A stretch of 64,000 nucleotides of DNA from Pleomorphomonas sp. (GTDB taxonomy: Bacteria; Pseudomonadota; Alphaproteobacteria; Rhizobiales; Pleomorphomonadaceae). Numbering within the stretch: position 1 is the stretch's first letter; the number at the start of each line of letters is the position of its first letter. Below are positions 17,323-27,465 of this stretch, one piece after another. The stretch spans positions 62,001 to 126,000 of the forward strand of contig JARKNW010000012.1 in NCBI GenBank assembly GCA_029976075.1, given 5' to 3'. Under the pieces are notes generated by a model, which saw nothing but the letters and a program-made list of their open reading frames with translations, searched no databases and had not been told where the DNA came from. Both the position numbers and the translations under genes were made by a program.

Positions 17323-18284
17323 AGACGGCGGTCACCAAACGGATCAGGGCCGTTACCACGCCCAAGGCACCCCCGGGACCCGACGGCACGACCGCCTCGC
17401 CGATCGTGCCCCCACAGGCCATAGCCGGCCGGACGCTGGTCCTGGTCATCGCCATCATGACTTTCCTTGCCGGCTTCACCATCGCGGTCGTCTCGGTGAT
17501 CGACCGGGCTGCCGACGCCTGGGCGTCGGACATCGGTCGTGAAGTCACCATCGAAGTCAGACCGCTCGATGGCGTCGCCATTGACGCCGAGGTGGACAAG
17601 GCGGTGGCGCTTGCCCAGGAATTCCCGGGAGTAAGCGGAGCCCGAGGTCTCAGCGACGCTGAAACGCAGCGACTGTTGGAGCCCTGGCTCGGGCCAGGCG
17701 CCGATCTTTCCGCCCTGCCGGTGCCGCGCCTTGTGGTCGTCTCCATCGATGACGCCTCCAGTTTCGATGCCAAGGCACTTTCGGAGTCCGTGGGGCGCGA
17801 GATCCGGGGTGGTAGCGTCGACAATCACGCGCTGTGGATCGACCGCCTGTCGGCCATGGCATCATCGATGGTATTCGCCGGCATCGGCCTGATGGCTCTC
17901 ATGCTGATAGCGCTGGTGCTTTCGGTGGTTTTTGCGACACGGGCCGCCATGGCGGGAAACCGCGATGTCATTGAGGTTCTGCATTTCTGCGGCGCAGAGG
18001 ATGGCTTCATTGCCGGCCAGTTCCAGCGTCGCTTCCTGCTGTTCGGCGTGGAAGGCGGAGCCATCGGCGGTGCTCTGGCCCTTCTGGCCATGGCCATTGC
18101 CGCCTGGGCCATCGGTGGCTCCACCGGTCGGCCGGGCGCCGATCAGCTCGAAGCCCTGTTCGGCCGCTTCGAACTGCCGGGAACCGCCTACGGCCTGGTG
18201 CTGGCGCTGGTGGTAGCGGTGGCACTTCTGACGGCGCTCACCTCACGTCTCGCGGTACGGCGGTCACTCTCGGCTCTCGATTAA
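17319..18284 (+). CDS. ftsX: Cell division permease FtsX
   Basis: A 321-residue inner-membrane partner of FtsE. A Pro-rich cytoplasmic N-terminus of about 35 residues is followed by TM1 (about 40-62), a periplasmic domain (about 63-180), and three further helices (about 185-210, 235-265 and 285-305), the standard FtsX layout. The VIEVLHFCGAEDGFIAGQFQRRFL segment between TM2 and TM3 is the conserved FtsE-contact region. The gene is translationally coupled to ftsE by an ATGA overlap. Confidence 0.93.
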   Translation: MKTAVTKRIRAVTTPKAPPGPDGTTASPIVPPQAIAGRTLVLVIAIMTFLAGFTIAVVSVIDRAADAWASDIGREVTIEVRPLDGVAIDAEVDKAVALAQEFPGVSGARGLSDAETQRLLEPWLGPGADLSALPVPRLVVVSIDDASSFDAKALSESVGREIRGGSVDNHALWIDRLSAMASSMVFAGIGLMALMLIALVLSVVFATRAAMAGNRDVIEVLHFCGAEDGFIAGQFQRRFLLFGVEGGAIGGALALLAMAIAAWAIGGSTGRPGADQLEALFGRFELPGTAYGLVLALVVAVALLTALTSRLAVRRSLSALD

Positions 18285-18345
18285 GGGAGCGACCGGGCGA
18301 TAGCTCGGATTTGTCAATCGCCAGCCGATTTCTTACAATGAAACC

Positions 18346-19044
18346 ATGATGGAATCGTCCCCTCCTGCGAGAGAGACGGCCGGCGGCCCCGAGCAAGCCT
18401 CCGGCGAGCGTACCCGCGCCCGTCGGTCGATAGGCGTCATTCTGGTTGCGGCCCTCCTTATTGGTGGCGGCTTCTTCTTCGGTGGCTTCTTCCGTTTCGT
18501 CGAGACCATCGTCAGTTACCAGACACCGTCGCCGCTGGCCGCCGACGGAATCGTCGTGCTCACCGGTGGCGCCGAGCGCATCACCGGCGCCATCGAACTG
18601 ATGACCGCAGGCAAGGCGCGACGGCTGCTGATCTCGGGCGTTCATCCGGAGACTTCGGCATCTCGGCTGGGCCGTCTGGTGGAAGCCGAGCCGGACATGA
18701 TGGCCTGCTGCGTCGATCTTGATCGTCGGGCAGCCAATACCATCGGCAATGCGCTCGAAACGGCCAAATGGGCGCGGCGCAACGGCTTCCTGTCGCTGAT
18801 CGTCGTCACCTCGGCCTACCACATGCCGCGCTCCATGCTGGAGCTGTCGCACGCAATGCCGGACATTCGCCTCATTCCCTATCCGGTGACCCGACCTGGC
18901 CTGACGCTCGGCAACTGGTCGGAGGACAGGGGGGTAATCCTGCTTCTCCTGCAGGAGTACCTGAAGTATACGGCAACGCGCCTTCGCCTGTTGCTCGGCG
19001 GCGTCGATGGCCTCGCCGAGGTCATTGGTGGAATTTTTGGCTGA
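18346..19044 (+). CDS. YdcF/SanA-type DUF218 protein
   Basis: A 232-residue protein with one N-terminal membrane helix (about residues 27-50, GVILVAALLIGGGFFFGG) and a DUF218 domain: ADGIVVLTGGAERITGAIELM, RRLLISGVHPE, the NTIGNALETAKW segment and VVTSAYHMPRSMLELSHAMP. DUF218 proteins (ElyC, SanA, YdcF) are linked to envelope integrity. It sits between ftsEX and plsC, a conserved rhizobial order, so a cell-envelope role is likely; the activity is unknown. Confidence 0.87.
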   Translation: MMESSPPARETAGGPEQASGERTRARRSIGVILVAALLIGGGFFFGGFFRFVETIVSYQTPSPLAADGIVVLTGGAERITGAIELMTAGKARRLLISGVHPETSASRLGRLVEAEPDMMACCVDLDRRAANTIGNALETAKWARRNGFLSLIVVTSAYHMPRSMLELSHAMPDIRLIPYPVTRPGLTLGNWSEDRGVILLLLQEYLKYTATRLRLLLGGVDGLAEVIGGIFG

Positions 19045-19181
19045 CGCTGCCGAGAAGCCACCGGCTTTCCGGCCCGGCGGAAGCCCAGACAAGAAAATCG
19101 GCGCATCCATCCGAAAAGCCGCGAGGCACTTCGAATGAGTGCGAGTCCAAACAAAAGCCTCCCAGTACCGGAAGACGATCC

Positions 19182-19958
19182 ATGCTGATCCGTTCCTACC
19201 TTTACAGCTTCGCCTTCTTTTCGGTGACTGCCATCGTGGCCATCTTCGGGGCACCGTTCGCGCTCGGCGGCCACAGGGGGGTGATGATCGTCGTCAAGTC
19301 CTGGACCTGGATACTGATCCGCCTGCACAGGCTCATCACTGGAACGCACCACGAATACCGGCATCTTGAACGCATTCCGCCCGGCGGTTTCATCCTGGCA
19401 TCCAAGCACCAATCCACGTTCGAAACGCTGGCTCTCGTTCCCCTGCTCGCCGATCCAGCATTCATCCTGAAGCGCGAGCTGACATGGATCCCGGTCTTCG
19501 GTTGGTGGCTGAAGCTCGCCGGCAACATCGCCATCGACCGTGGAAGCCCCACCACTGCCCTCAGAAAGGTGATCGAGGGCACTCGCGCCGCCGTCGCCGA
19601 AGGCCGCCAGGTGATTATCTTTCCCGAAGGTACCCGTTCCGAGGCCGGCGCGCGGCCGGACTACAAGCAGGGCATCGCCCAGATCTACAAGTCACTCGAC
19701 GTGCCGGTGGTCCCGGTTGCCCACAATGCCGGTACCGTATGGCCACGCAAGGCACGCGTTCATCGGCGTGGCACCATCGTCGTCGAGTTCCTGGAACCCA
19801 TTCCACCCGGCCTCAAGCCGCGCGAGATGTTCCAGAAGCTGGAAAGCGACATCGAGGCGGCTTGCGATCGCCTGCTGGTCGAAGCGGCCGCAAGGGGGGA
19901 CGATCTGCCGGTCACGGCGCGGGCGCGCGTCGCCGAACTCAAAGCGACGGCGTCATAA
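19182..19958 (+). CDS. plsC: 1-acylglycerol-3-phosphate O-acyltransferase
   Basis: A 258-residue membrane acyltransferase making phosphatidic acid. An N-terminal hydrophobic segment (residues 3-30) precedes motif I SKHQSTFETL, which is HX4E rather than the canonical HX4D; Glu is common in alphaproteobacterial homologues. Motif III FPEGTRS and the VPVVPVAHNAGTVW segment (motif IV) are present. I chose the ATG at 19182 because the hydrophobic start of the family follows; the frame is open far upstream without family similarity. A 17-codon frame starting at 19136 ends inside the first plsC codons. Its 3' end overlaps the convergent ChaC-type gene by 20 bases. Confidence 0.92.
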   Translation: MLIRSYLYSFAFFSVTAIVAIFGAPFALGGHRGVMIVVKSWTWILIRLHRLITGTHHEYRHLERIPPGGFILASKHQSTFETLALVPLLADPAFILKRELTWIPVFGWWLKLAGNIAIDRGSPTTALRKVIEGTRAAVAEGRQVIIFPEGTRSEAGARPDYKQGIAQIYKSLDVPVVPVAHNAGTVWPRKARVHRRGTIVVEFLEPIPPGLKPREMFQKLESDIEAACDRLLVEAAARGDDLPVTARARVAELKATAS

Positions 19959-20469
19959 GCGCCAAAACGACCCGTTCCAGAGATCGGTCCCGGATACCCA
20001 TGTCCTGCAGACGCTTGAGCGTCGCCGTGACGTAGTCGACGTTAGGCCCCATCGCGCCGGAGCTTTGGCGAATGATGGCAAGCATCTCCTCGAAATCGAG
20101 ACCGCCAGCATATTGTTCATGCGCCTGATTGGCGACGTAGACCAGCGCACCCACCGTTTCGCCACTGGCAAGCCGTACCGGCCGAACGACCTCGTGGTAG
20201 ACCATGGAGATCTGCTCGCGCGCCCTGAGATAGGCGATCACCGCCTCGCGATCCGCCTCGGCTACCTCGAAGGCAACGCCGTGACAGGAGCCTCCGCGAT
20301 CGAGGCCGAACACGAGGCCAGGATTTTTCGGGGTTCCGCGATAGTGCGTCGAGCGAATGCAAAGGGCACGGCGGACGCCATGCATGCGCGCCTGCACCGC
20401 CCGCAGATAAGGAAACCCGGGATTCCACATCAGCGAGCCGTAGCCGAACACCCAGATGCTCGCGTCCAT
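19939..20469 (-). CDS. Gamma-glutamylcyclotransferase (ChaC family)
   Basis: A 176-residue ChaC-like enzyme that likely cleaves glutathione to 5-oxoproline and Cys-Gly. The diagnostic substrate loop is FGYGSLMWNPGF (residues 8-19). A GTPKNPGLVFGLDRGGSC segment and YHEVVRPV follow. I chose the ATG at 20467-20469, with GGAG seven bases upstream; an in-frame start at 20526 adds 19 residues unlike the family. The 3' end overlaps plsC by 20 bases on the opposite strand. Confidence 0.9.
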   Translation of the reverse strand: MDASIWVFGYGSLMWNPGFPYLRAVQARMHGVRRALCIRSTHYRGTPKNPGLVFGLDRGGSCHGVAFEVAEADREAVIAYLRAREQISMVYHEVVRPVRLASGETVGALVYVANQAHEQYAGGLDFEEMLAIIRQSSGAMGPNVDYVTATLKRLQDMGIRDRSLERVVLALMTPSL

Positions 20470-20625
20470 CCGTCCGCTCCGTTGCAACCAGATCAGAAGG
20501 CGTAGCATTTCGAAGGATGAAAGCAACGCCTGGCAAAGACGATTCCATCTTTCGCCACATTACTCTAGTGGATGGAAGGTGAACGGTGCGTCCACGGCGG
20601 GCGCGAATGTCTTCGGGGGAGCGTC

Positions 20626-21624
20626 ATGAAGCGGACGATGCGGTGGGGCCTCTGGATGATCGTTGCCGTCGCCATCCTTTGGAGCGGCGCATGGTTTGGC
20701 GCCCGCTGGTGGCTGGGCAACTCGATCGCAAAGTCGATGGCGGACCTCTCGGCAACGAACGGGATCACCATCGATTGTCCAGGAGAGGCAATCGGCGGCT
20801 GGCCTTTCCAACTCACCGTCGATTGTCGCAAGGGCATCACGGTCGCTCTTCCCGATGGCGGCAAGTTCACTGCCGCCGGTGCGCATGGCGAAGGGGCTAT
20901 CTTCAATCCCCATCAGCTCGATTTCCGATTTGATGCCCCGCTCTCCTACACCACCCCCGACGGCCGCAAGCTCGACGTGGCGGCCAGCGAACTGGCAGCC
21001 AACCTTGGTCTGAAAGATGGGCGCGCCGATCGGGTCGCCGTCAAGGCAAAGGACATTTCGGCCTCCGGGCCGCTGGCTGGCGGCACCGAGGGCAAGTTGA
21101 CCATCGTGCGCGGCGATCTCCTGTTGGCACGTGCCGACGAGCGCCCGGCCGATGGCGAGATCGCGGCGACCATGGACGGCCTTGGAATCGCCGTCGGAAA
21201 GACGGCCCTGACGCCGCTTCCCGTACGTCTGGCGGTGGCCGCCACCCTCGCCGAGGCGGATATGGCCATGGCCGGTCCGGCAGGACTTGCCCGCTGGAAA
21301 GCGGCAGGTGGCAAGCTGACGCTGCATCGGCTGATGACCGAACTGGGCGGAGCCACATTGACGCTGACCGGTGAAGGCACGGTGTCCGAAACCGGCCTTG
21401 TGGAGGCCAACGGAAAGGTAACGGGCCACAACCTCAATGCCTTGGCGATCGCTGCGGCGGCCGGCGGCCGGAGCCTGTCGCCGGAGGTGGCAGGACTCGT
21501 CATGGCCTTCGTGCTGATGGGCTCGGCCTCGGATGACGGCGGCCGCTCCATCGGCCTTGAGATCAACGACGGCGTCGTTTCGGCCAATGGACGGAAGATC
21601 GCCCGTCTCGAACCGCTATTCTGA
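20626..21624 (+). CDS. DUF2125 family protein
   Basis: A 332-residue protein with an N-terminal membrane anchor or signal (WGLWMIVAVAILWSGAWFGARWW, residues 6-28) and a large predicted beta-rich domain beginning ITIDCPGEAIGGWPFQLTVDC. This fits DUF2125, an alphaproteobacterial envelope family of unknown function whose repeated beta pattern recalls AsmA-like proteins. GGGGGAG precedes the ATG at 20626; an ATG at 20572 is less likely. The gene ends with a 9-base overlap with convergent tyrC, a neighbourhood conserved in rhizobia. Confidence 0.83.
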   Translation: MKRTMRWGLWMIVAVAILWSGAWFGARWWLGNSIAKSMADLSATNGITIDCPGEAIGGWPFQLTVDCRKGITVALPDGGKFTAAGAHGEGAIFNPHQLDFRFDAPLSYTTPDGRKLDVAASELAANLGLKDGRADRVAVKAKDISASGPLAGGTEGKLTIVRGDLLLARADERPADGEIAATMDGLGIAVGKTALTPLPVRLAVAATLAEADMAMAGPAGLARWKAAGGKLTLHRLMTELGGATLTLTGEGTVSETGLVEANGKVTGHNLNALAIAAAAGGRSLSPEVAGLVMAFVLMGSASDDGGRSIGLEINDGVVSANGRKIARLEPLF

Positions 21625-22557
21625 GGCAGGCTTCGGCGCCGCCTTGTGAGATCGACCGAAGTCCGCCTCCGGCGCATCCTGGCCCAAGGTCAGGATACCG
21701 CGTCGGATGGCGCGGGTCCGGCTGAACAGATCATAGAGCCGGTCACCTTCGCCCCACCGGATCTGCCGCTGCAAGGCGAACAGATCCTCCTGGAAGCGCC
21801 CCAGAACCTCCAGGACCGCATCCTTGTTGTGCAGGAAGACATCCCGCCACATGGTTGGATCGGAGGCGGCGATACGGGTGAAGTCTCGGAAGCCGCCGGC
21901 CGAGAACTTCATAACCTCGGACTCGGTGACCTTCTCGAGATCGGCTGCGGTACCGACGATGTTGTAGGCGATAAGGTGCGGCAAATGACTGGTGATCGCC
22001 AGCACCAGATCGTGCCGCTCGGAGCTCATGCACTCGACGTTGGCGCCCATGCCGGCCCAAAAGGCAACAAGCCGGTCGAGGGCCTTGGGGTCGGTCCCCT
22101 CATCCGGGCATACGATCGACCAGCGATTGACGAACAGCTCGGGAAAGCCGGCATCGGGGCCGGAATATTCGGTGCCAGCCACCGGGTGGGCAGGAATGAA
22201 ATGCACATTGTCGGGCAGATGCGGCTTCATCTGCCGCACGACCGAACCCTTGACGGAGCCGACATCCGAGACGATGGCGCCCGATTTGAGGTGAGGGGAA
22301 ATCGCTCGGGCCACGGCTTCGGCGGCACCGACCGGCACGCAGGCGATGATGAGATCCGCATCCGCCGCGGCATCGCCCGCAGACGCATGATAGCTATCGC
22401 CGAGCGCAAGCTCTTCGGCCCGTTTCAAGATGACCGGCGACAGGTCGGATATGGCGATCTTGTCAACGAGGCCATTGAGACGAGCCGCCCGCGCGATGGA
22501 CGAGCCGATCAGGCCGATGCCGATGATGGCGAGGCGGGGAAACAGGGCGTCAGTCAT
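21616..22557 (-). CDS. tyrC: Prephenate/arogenate dehydrogenase
   Basis: A 313-residue NAD(P)-dependent dehydrogenase of tyrosine biosynthesis. The Rossmann motif is [16 protein letters not shown] (9-24). The catalytic region is [16 protein letters not shown], and [12 protein letters not shown] plus [23 protein letters not shown] are family hallmarks. No ACT or chorismate mutase domain is fused. Whether prephenate or arogenate is preferred cannot be read off. The gene overlaps hisC by four bases (ATGA). Confidence 0.92.
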   Translation of the reverse strand: MTDALFPRLAIIGIGLIGSSIARAARLNGLVDKIAISDLSPVILKRAEELALGDSYHASAGDAAADADLIIACVPVGAAEAVARAISPHLKSGAIVSDVGSVKGSVVRQMKPHLPDNVHFIPAHPVAGTEYSGPDAGFPELFVNRWSIVCPDEGTDPKALDRLVAFWAGMGANVECMSSERHDLVLAITSHLPHLIAYNIVGTAADLEKVTESEVMKFSAGGFRDFTRIAASDPTMWRDVFLHNKDAVLEVLGRFQEDLFALQRQIRWGEGDRLYDLFSRTRAIRRGILTLGQDAPEADFGRSHKAAPKPASE

Positions 22558-23660
22558 GCGGTCCCCTTCATGAAAGCGGTCAACACCTCGACAAGCCGGT
22601 GGCAAGATTCTTCCGAGCCCACCGTCATCCGGAGTGCGTTGGGCAAGCCATAGCCTGCCACCTTGCGAACCACCACGCCTTCGGCAAGCAACGCCCTGTC
22701 GGCGGCATCGGCCGTCTTGCCCATCTCGGGGAAGTGCACCAGCAGGAAGTTGGCGACCGATGGAGTGACCTTCAGTCCCAGCTTGCCGAGTTCGGCCGAG
22801 AGCCAGGCACTCCAGCGGGTATTGTGCTCGATCGCCGCGTCGACGAAAGCACGGTCCCGCATGGCAGCGGCGCCGGCGCTGATGGCGGCCGCGTTGAGGT
22901 TGAACGGCCCGCGCACCCGCTCCAACACGTCGACAATCGCCTTGGGTCCGTAGAGCCAACCGATCCGGAGTGCGGCAAGGCCGTGGATCTTCGAAAAGGT
23001 CCGCGTCATCACCACGTTGTCGGCAGACGCGACCAGCTCGACGCCACTCTCGTAATCGTTGCGGCGAACATACTCGGCATAGGCGGCGTCCAGCACCAGA
23101 AGGACGTTGCCCGGCAGCCCGGCATGCAACCGCCGCACCTCCGCCATCGGTATGTAGGTGCCGGTGGGGTTGTTCGGGTTGGCAAGGAACACCATGCGCG
23201 TCCGCGGCGTTACCGCCGCGAGGATGGCGTCGACATCCGTCGTGTAGGCCGCCTCCTTTGCAACAACCGGGGTTGCCCCCGCTGCGAGAATGGAGATGCG
23301 GTAGACGAGAAAGCCGTGCTCGGAATAGATCGCCTCATCACCGGGCGACAGATAGCACTCGGCCAGGAGGTGCAGGAGTTCGTCCGAGCCATTGCCGCAG
23401 ATGACACGGTCAATGTTGAGCCCATGGGTCTCGGCAATCGCCCGCCTGAGTTCGGTCGACGATCCGTCGGGATAAAGCTCCAGCCTGCCCGCCACCTGCC
23501 TATAGGCTTCCAGCGCCTTCGGGCTCGGCCCGAGCGGAGTCTCGTTGGAAGAGAGCTTATGAAGTTTCTTGCCCGGAGCCGCCTTCGAGCCGCCGGGAAC
23601 GTAGAGGTCGATGTCGAGAATGCCGCTGCGAGGAACCGGAACGAAAGATGTATCAGACAT
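22554..23660 (-). CDS. hisC: Histidinol-phosphate / aromatic aminotransferase
   Basis: A 368-residue fold-type I PLP aminotransferase. [12 protein letters not shown] begins the family core. GNGSDELL binds cofactor phosphate, NPNNPTGT and DAAYAEYV contact PLP, and the Schiff-base Lys is in [15 protein letters not shown]. The protein fits HisC2-type enzymes; coupling to tyrC by a four-base overlap suggests use on prephenate or phenylpyruvate as well as histidinol phosphate. A 13-codon frame overlaps the start but has no leader-like composition. Confidence 0.92.
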   Translation of the reverse strand: MSDTSFVPVPRSGILDIDLYVPGGSKAAPGKKLHKLSSNETPLGPSPKALEAYRQVAGRLELYPDGSSTELRRAIAETHGLNIDRVICGNGSDELLHLLAECYLSPGDEAIYSEHGFLVYRISILAAGATPVVAKEAAYTTDVDAILAAVTPRTRMVFLANPNNPTGTYIPMAEVRRLHAGLPGNVLLVLDAAYAEYVRRNDYESGVELVASADNVVMTRTFSKIHGLAALRIGWLYGPKAIVDVLERVRGPFNLNAAAISAGAAAMRDRAFVDAAIEHNTRWSAWLSAELGKLGLKVTPSVANFLLVHFPEMGKTADAADRALLAEGVVVRKVAGYGLPNALRMTVGSEESCHRLVEVLTAFMKGTA

Positions 23661-23856
23661 GGAAGGACGCCTCGAAAATATCGGCGCCCGTCATACGGCA
23701 CGCTTCGCAGTCGCGCAAAGGAAAAGCGGGATCGTCAGATTACCAGGGCTTCGGGAGTCGGACCGGAGCGAACTTAGGCTAGCCGGCAAGAGCGCTCGAT
23801 GGCTGGCGCCCTGAAAGATCGGCAGCGCGTCGAACACCTGAGTATCGGCTGTCCAC

Positions 23857-24810
23857 TCAACCGAGGAGCCAGGCCCAGAAGGTCGTCGTCACCACGCCGA
23901 CGGCTGTCGTGATGGTGATTGACGACGAGGCGAGCCCGTGACCGACGCCGAAGCGATTGGCAATCAGCCAGGCATTGATGCCGGTCGGCACCGACGACGT
24001 CAGAACCAGCGCCGCCGTCCAGGTGGCGTCGAGACCCAGCAACCGGCTCGCCACGTAGACGGAAGCCGGCAGAAGAAACAGCTTGAACAGCGAGGTGACG
24101 AGGGCCGGTCGGACACCGTCGGAGATGCCATATTTCATCAGCGCCATGCCGAGCGAGATCAGCGCCGCCGAACCGGCGATGTCCCCGATATCGTTCACCA
24201 CCGTCCCGACAACGCCCGTGAGCGGCAGACCCGACGTGCGCCAGAGGGACCCCAGCACAAGACCGACCACCAGAGGATTGCGGACAAGGTTGCGGCCCAC
24301 CTGTTTCAGGACGGCGGCAATCGATTGGGCTTGCCGCCCGCCGGCCTGTCGTTCGGCCTGCTCCATCAACACGGTTCCGGCGATCATCATCACCGGCAGG
24401 TGGGCGCAGAGCAGGATCGACAGCGCCACGACGCCGTCATCGCCGACGATGCGCTGGACCAGCGGCAGGCCGATGAACAGGTTGTTGGCAAAGGCGGAGC
24501 TGACGCCGGCCAGCACACCGATGCGGGCATCGCGCCCGAAAAGACGCGTCACCGCCAAATGCCCGGCTGTCCAGGTGACGGCAACGCCCGAAAAGTAGGC
24601 CACCCAGATCGTCCAGGGGGAACTGCCTTGGACATGAGCCACCGCGACCGTCTTGAACAGCAGCGTCGGCATGGCGATCGTAAAGACGAAATCGGAAAGA
24701 CCATCGCCAACCTCCGCCTTCATCACCCTGAACCGGACCAGGAGATAGCCGATCAGGATCAACAGGAAGATGGGCAGGACATCGAGGGCAATGGCGATCA
24801 CGGGCGGCAA
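23857..24810 (-). CDS. AEC family permease (auxin efflux carrier-like)
   Basis: A 317-residue inner-membrane protein with about ten helices in two five-helix halves: ALDVLPIFLLILIGYLLVRF at the start, and VGLVLGSLWRTSGLPLTG and SLGMALMKYG in the middle, as in AEC family transporters (COG0679). Bacterial members carry dicarboxylates or similar organic anions; the substrate is not evident. The start is uncertain between TTG (24808-24810) and GTG three codons later. It is followed at 196 bases by hisC on the same strand. Confidence 0.87.
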   Translation of the reverse strand: MPPVIAIALDVLPIFLLILIGYLLVRFRVMKAEVGDGLSDFVFTIAMPTLLFKTVAVAHVQGSSPWTIWVAYFSGVAVTWTAGHLAVTRLFGRDARIGVLAGVSSAFANNLFIGLPLVQRIVGDDGVVALSILLCAHLPVMMIAGTVLMEQAERQAGGRQAQSIAAVLKQVGRNLVRNPLVVGLVLGSLWRTSGLPLTGVVGTVVNDIGDIAGSAALISLGMALMKYGISDGVRPALVTSLFKLFLLPASVYVASRLLGLDATWTAALVLTSSVPTGINAWLIANRFGVGHGLASSSITITTAVGVVTTTFWAWLLG

Positions 24811-24977
24811 CCGGCGCTGAAGCCGAGAGGGGGCCGGCGGCCACCACGGCGCGTCGGAGATCGGCGATGAGTTATACTTTCTGCCTACTCTTCCTGCACT
24901 ACCGCCCGCAAGGCCGAAGCAATGCGGATCGGCCCGCTCGCTTGCCTCGAAAGAGGCTCGGTGCCAAACTCCAGCCC

Positions 24978-25394
24978 ATGTTCGAAAAGATCGCCATGTT
25001 GAGATGCCTTGCCACCGCCGCCGTGCTGGCAGGTTTCACCCTGCCCGCCACAGCCTTCGAGCTTTCCTTTTCCTGGGGAGCCACGCCAGCTTGCGACACT
25101 GGCCGGCCGGCCGAGGTGGACAGCCCGGAGTTCCGTCTTTCCAACGTCCCCCCGGGTACTCGCGTCATCGCCTTTGAGATGACGGATCTCAACGCGCCCG
25201 AGTTCCATCATGGCGGCGGTACGGTGCCCTATTCCGGCAATGACCTGATTCCGGCCGGAGCCTTCCGTTATCTCGGACCATGCCCGCCGATGGGCCAGCA
25301 TCGTTATACGTGGACCGCGACCGCCAGGGACCGAGGGACCACCTTCGGTCGCACGCTCGGCGAAACATCGGCCACGCGTTCCTTCCCCCGTTGA
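24978..25394 (+). CDS. Exported PEBP/YbhB-like protein
   Basis: A 138-residue protein with a signal peptide (MLRCLATAAVLAGFTLPATAFE, from residue 7). The mature part shows PEBP traits: an SPEFRLSNVPPGTRVIAFEMTDLNAP strand that stands for the family DPDAP motif, FHHGGG, and GPCPPMGQHRYTWTATARD, close to the PEBP GPCPPxGxHRY signature. It is shorter than YbhB/YbcL, with a degenerate first motif. Ligand and role are unknown. The start at 24978 is chosen before the signal sequence; ATG 24996 is an alternative. slyX follows after 12 bases. Confidence 0.75.
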   Translation: MFEKIAMLRCLATAAVLAGFTLPATAFELSFSWGATPACDTGRPAEVDSPEFRLSNVPPGTRVIAFEMTDLNAPEFHHGGGTVPYSGNDLIPAGAFRYLGPCPPMGQHRYTWTATARDRGTTFGRTLGETSATRSFPR

Positions 25395-25406
25395 TCGAGG
25401 CGAGAC

Positions 25407-25625
25407 ATGACTTCGCAAACCACCGAAGCGCGGATCGACGCGCTCGAAGAGAAGATCGCCTATCAGGATCAGGTGATCGAAGACCTCAACACCGCGGTCA
25501 CCGATCAGTGGAAAGAGATCGACACGCTGAAGCGTCTCGTGGCGAACCTTCTCGACGAGGTCAAGGAAATGGAGCTGGCGGCGCGAGCGACCGCCGGTCG
25601 CGAGCCACCGCCACCTCATTACTGA
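25407..25625 (+). CDS. slyX: SlyX family protein
   Basis: A 72-residue coiled-coil protein: RIDALEEKIAYQDQVIEDL followed by WKEIDTLKRLVANLLDEVKEM, with the C-terminal PPPPHY typical of SlyX. The biochemical role is not established. GAGG lies six bases before the ATG. It ends 13 bases from the convergent chemoreceptor gene. Confidence 0.9.
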   Translation: MTSQTTEARIDALEEKIAYQDQVIEDLNTAVTDQWKEIDTLKRLVANLLDEVKEMELAARATAGREPPPPHY

Positions 25626-25638
25626 ACCGATGCCACTC

Positions 25639-27327
25639 TCAGGCGGCACGCATCTCACGCATCAGCCGGTCGACCTCGGCCTGCAAGGCCTTGCTGTCGC
25701 CGAGCATGCGCCGAGCCTGGGCAGCCACTTCCTGCGACTTCGAATCGGAAGCCTCGGCATTCTCCATCAGGCGGGTCATGTCGGTCGCAAGGCTGCCCAC
25801 GGCAACGAGCGTCGATGAAATCGCGCGGGTGATCTCCGAGACGGCGGCGTTCTGCTGATCGAGGGTCGCGGCAATCGACGAGGCGACCTCGTTGACCCGC
25901 TCGATCGACTGCTCGACGGTATTGGTGGCGCTCACCGCTTCGCCAGTCGCCGACTGGATGACACCAATGCGCCGTGAAATCTCGTCGGTTGCCTTGGAGG
26001 TCTGGGCGGCCAGCTGCTTCACTTCGGACGCCACGACAGCGAACCCCTTGCCGGCCTCACCGGCCCGCGCCGCCTCGATGGTGGCATTGAGAGCGAGAAG
26101 GTTGGTCTGGTCGGCGATCTCCTGGATCAGCGCCACCACCTTGCCGATTTCGCTCGATGCCTCGTCGAGACCGCGGATCACCTCGGTAGCCCGGGCGGTC
26201 TCCCGAACGGCACCGCTCGAGATGTCGGCCGCCTTGTCGACCTGAGCGACGATCTCGGAGATCGATGCCGAGAGCTCTTCGGCGGCGCTCGACACGGCCT
26301 GCACGTTATCCTTGGCCTGCCGGCCAGCCTCGGCCGAGGCTTCCGCCTGACGGCGGGTATGGTCCGATACGGCGAGCAGGTCGGAGGCGACGCGCTCGAA
26401 GCCAGTAGCGGTGCTTTCGATGCCGGCCGAAGTTTCGCGGAACGACCGATCGAAACCATCGGCAAGCCCGGTCAGCGCATCGCGCCGTGCCTTTTCCATC
26501 GCAGCGGCCCGGGCAGCCTCGGCATCGGCCTCGGCAGCGATGCGCTGGCGTTGCAGATCGCGGAAGCGGGCAACGGCACGACCGATCAGGCCGATCTCAT
26601 CCTTGCGGGCAGCCCCGGAAATCTCGGCGTCAAGATCACCACCCTGCAGCCGGTCCATCGAGCGGGTGAGGCGCGAGAGAGGGCCGGCGATACCACGTGC
26701 CACGACAAATGACAGGGCACCGAGCAGGATGAGGGAAACCAGGGTGATGAGCCCGATGCGACGCGTGCTCGCGGCAAGCGAGGCCTCGATATCGGCCACA
26801 TGGAAACCGGTGCCCAGCATCCAGTTCCAGCCTTCGACGCCCGATGCGTAGGCGAGTTTCAGCGACGGGTCCTTTTCGCCGGGCTTGACCCACATGTACT
26901 CGTAACTGCCACCGCCAGCCTTGGCGATCGCCAACATGTCACGGACGATCAGCTTGCCATTGGTATCCTTCATGTCGATGAGGCTCTTGCCCTCGAGTTC
27001 GGGCTTGGCTGGCAGCAGGATGTTCTGGCCATTGGCATCGTAGATGAAGAAGTAATTCTTGTCGGGCCCGAAGCGAACCGGCCGCAGAACCGCCTTGGCG
27101 GCATCCTGGGCCTCGGTCACGCTCATCTCGCCCTTGGCCGCGCGGTCGCGGAACCCCTCGATCATCGACCGGGCTGTCTCGACCTGATCCTGCAGTTCCA
27201 GTTTTTTCTGACCCATCAGCTCCGAGCGGAGATCGGCATAACCGAGGTAACCGATCGTCGCGAGCCCGGCGATCGCCAGTAGAACGATGGCGGCGATCTT
27301 GGCGGATACGGAGTGAATGCTGAACAT
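25639..27327 (-). CDS. Methyl-accepting chemotaxis protein with sCache_2 sensor
   Basis: A 562-residue chemoreceptor. TM1 is at about 8-28, the periplasmic single-Cache domain at about 30-185 ([25 protein letters not shown] and [16 protein letters not shown] are typical sCache_2 segments), TM2 at about 190-210, HAMP at about 211-265 and a signalling domain at about 340-545. The tip reads [22 protein letters not shown]. No C-terminal CheR pentapeptide is seen. I chose the ATG at 27325-27327 with GAGG upstream; a GTG five codons earlier is possible. Ligands of such Cache domains are often small organic acids. Confidence 0.93.
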   Translation of the reverse strand: MFSIHSVSAKIAAIVLLAIAGLATIGYLGYADLRSELMGQKKLELQDQVETARSMIEGFRDRAAKGEMSVTEAQDAAKAVLRPVRFGPDKNYFFIYDANGQNILLPAKPELEGKSLIDMKDTNGKLIVRDMLAIAKAGGGSYEYMWVKPGEKDPSLKLAYASGVEGWNWMLGTGFHVADIEASLAASTRRIGLITLVSLILLGALSFVVARGIAGPLSRLTRSMDRLQGGDLDAEISGAARKDEIGLIGRAVARFRDLQRQRIAAEADAEAARAAAMEKARRDALTGLADGFDRSFRETSAGIESTATGFERVASDLLAVSDHTRRQAEASAEAGRQAKDNVQAVSSAAEELSASISEIVAQVDKAADISSGAVRETARATEVIRGLDEASSEIGKVVALIQEIADQTNLLALNATIEAARAGEAGKGFAVVASEVKQLAAQTSKATDEISRRIGVIQSATGEAVSATNTVEQSIERVNEVASSIAATLDQQNAAVSEITRAISSTLVAVGSLATDMTRLMENAEASDSKSQEVAAQARRMLGDSKALQAEVDRLMREMRAA

Positions 27328-27465
27328 GGAGGCGTGCCTCACCGGTATTGGCCCGAAAACTGGGGTTTAATACGGTTTAGGCGCCGCCCGTTAACTTTGG
27401 CTTACAGAACAGGTTCAGGACACGCAATTATTGACAAAAGGAACTAAATGCGTCGCCGGCTCATA

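Noticed and set aside
19136-19189. 17-codon ORF overlapping the plsC start
   Set aside because: It has only a weak ribosome binding site and no telling composition; coupling with plsC is possible but unsupported.
23649-23690. 13-codon ORF overlapping hisC as a His or aromatic leader peptide
   Set aside because: It has one His and no Tyr run, and no attenuator hairpins are visible.
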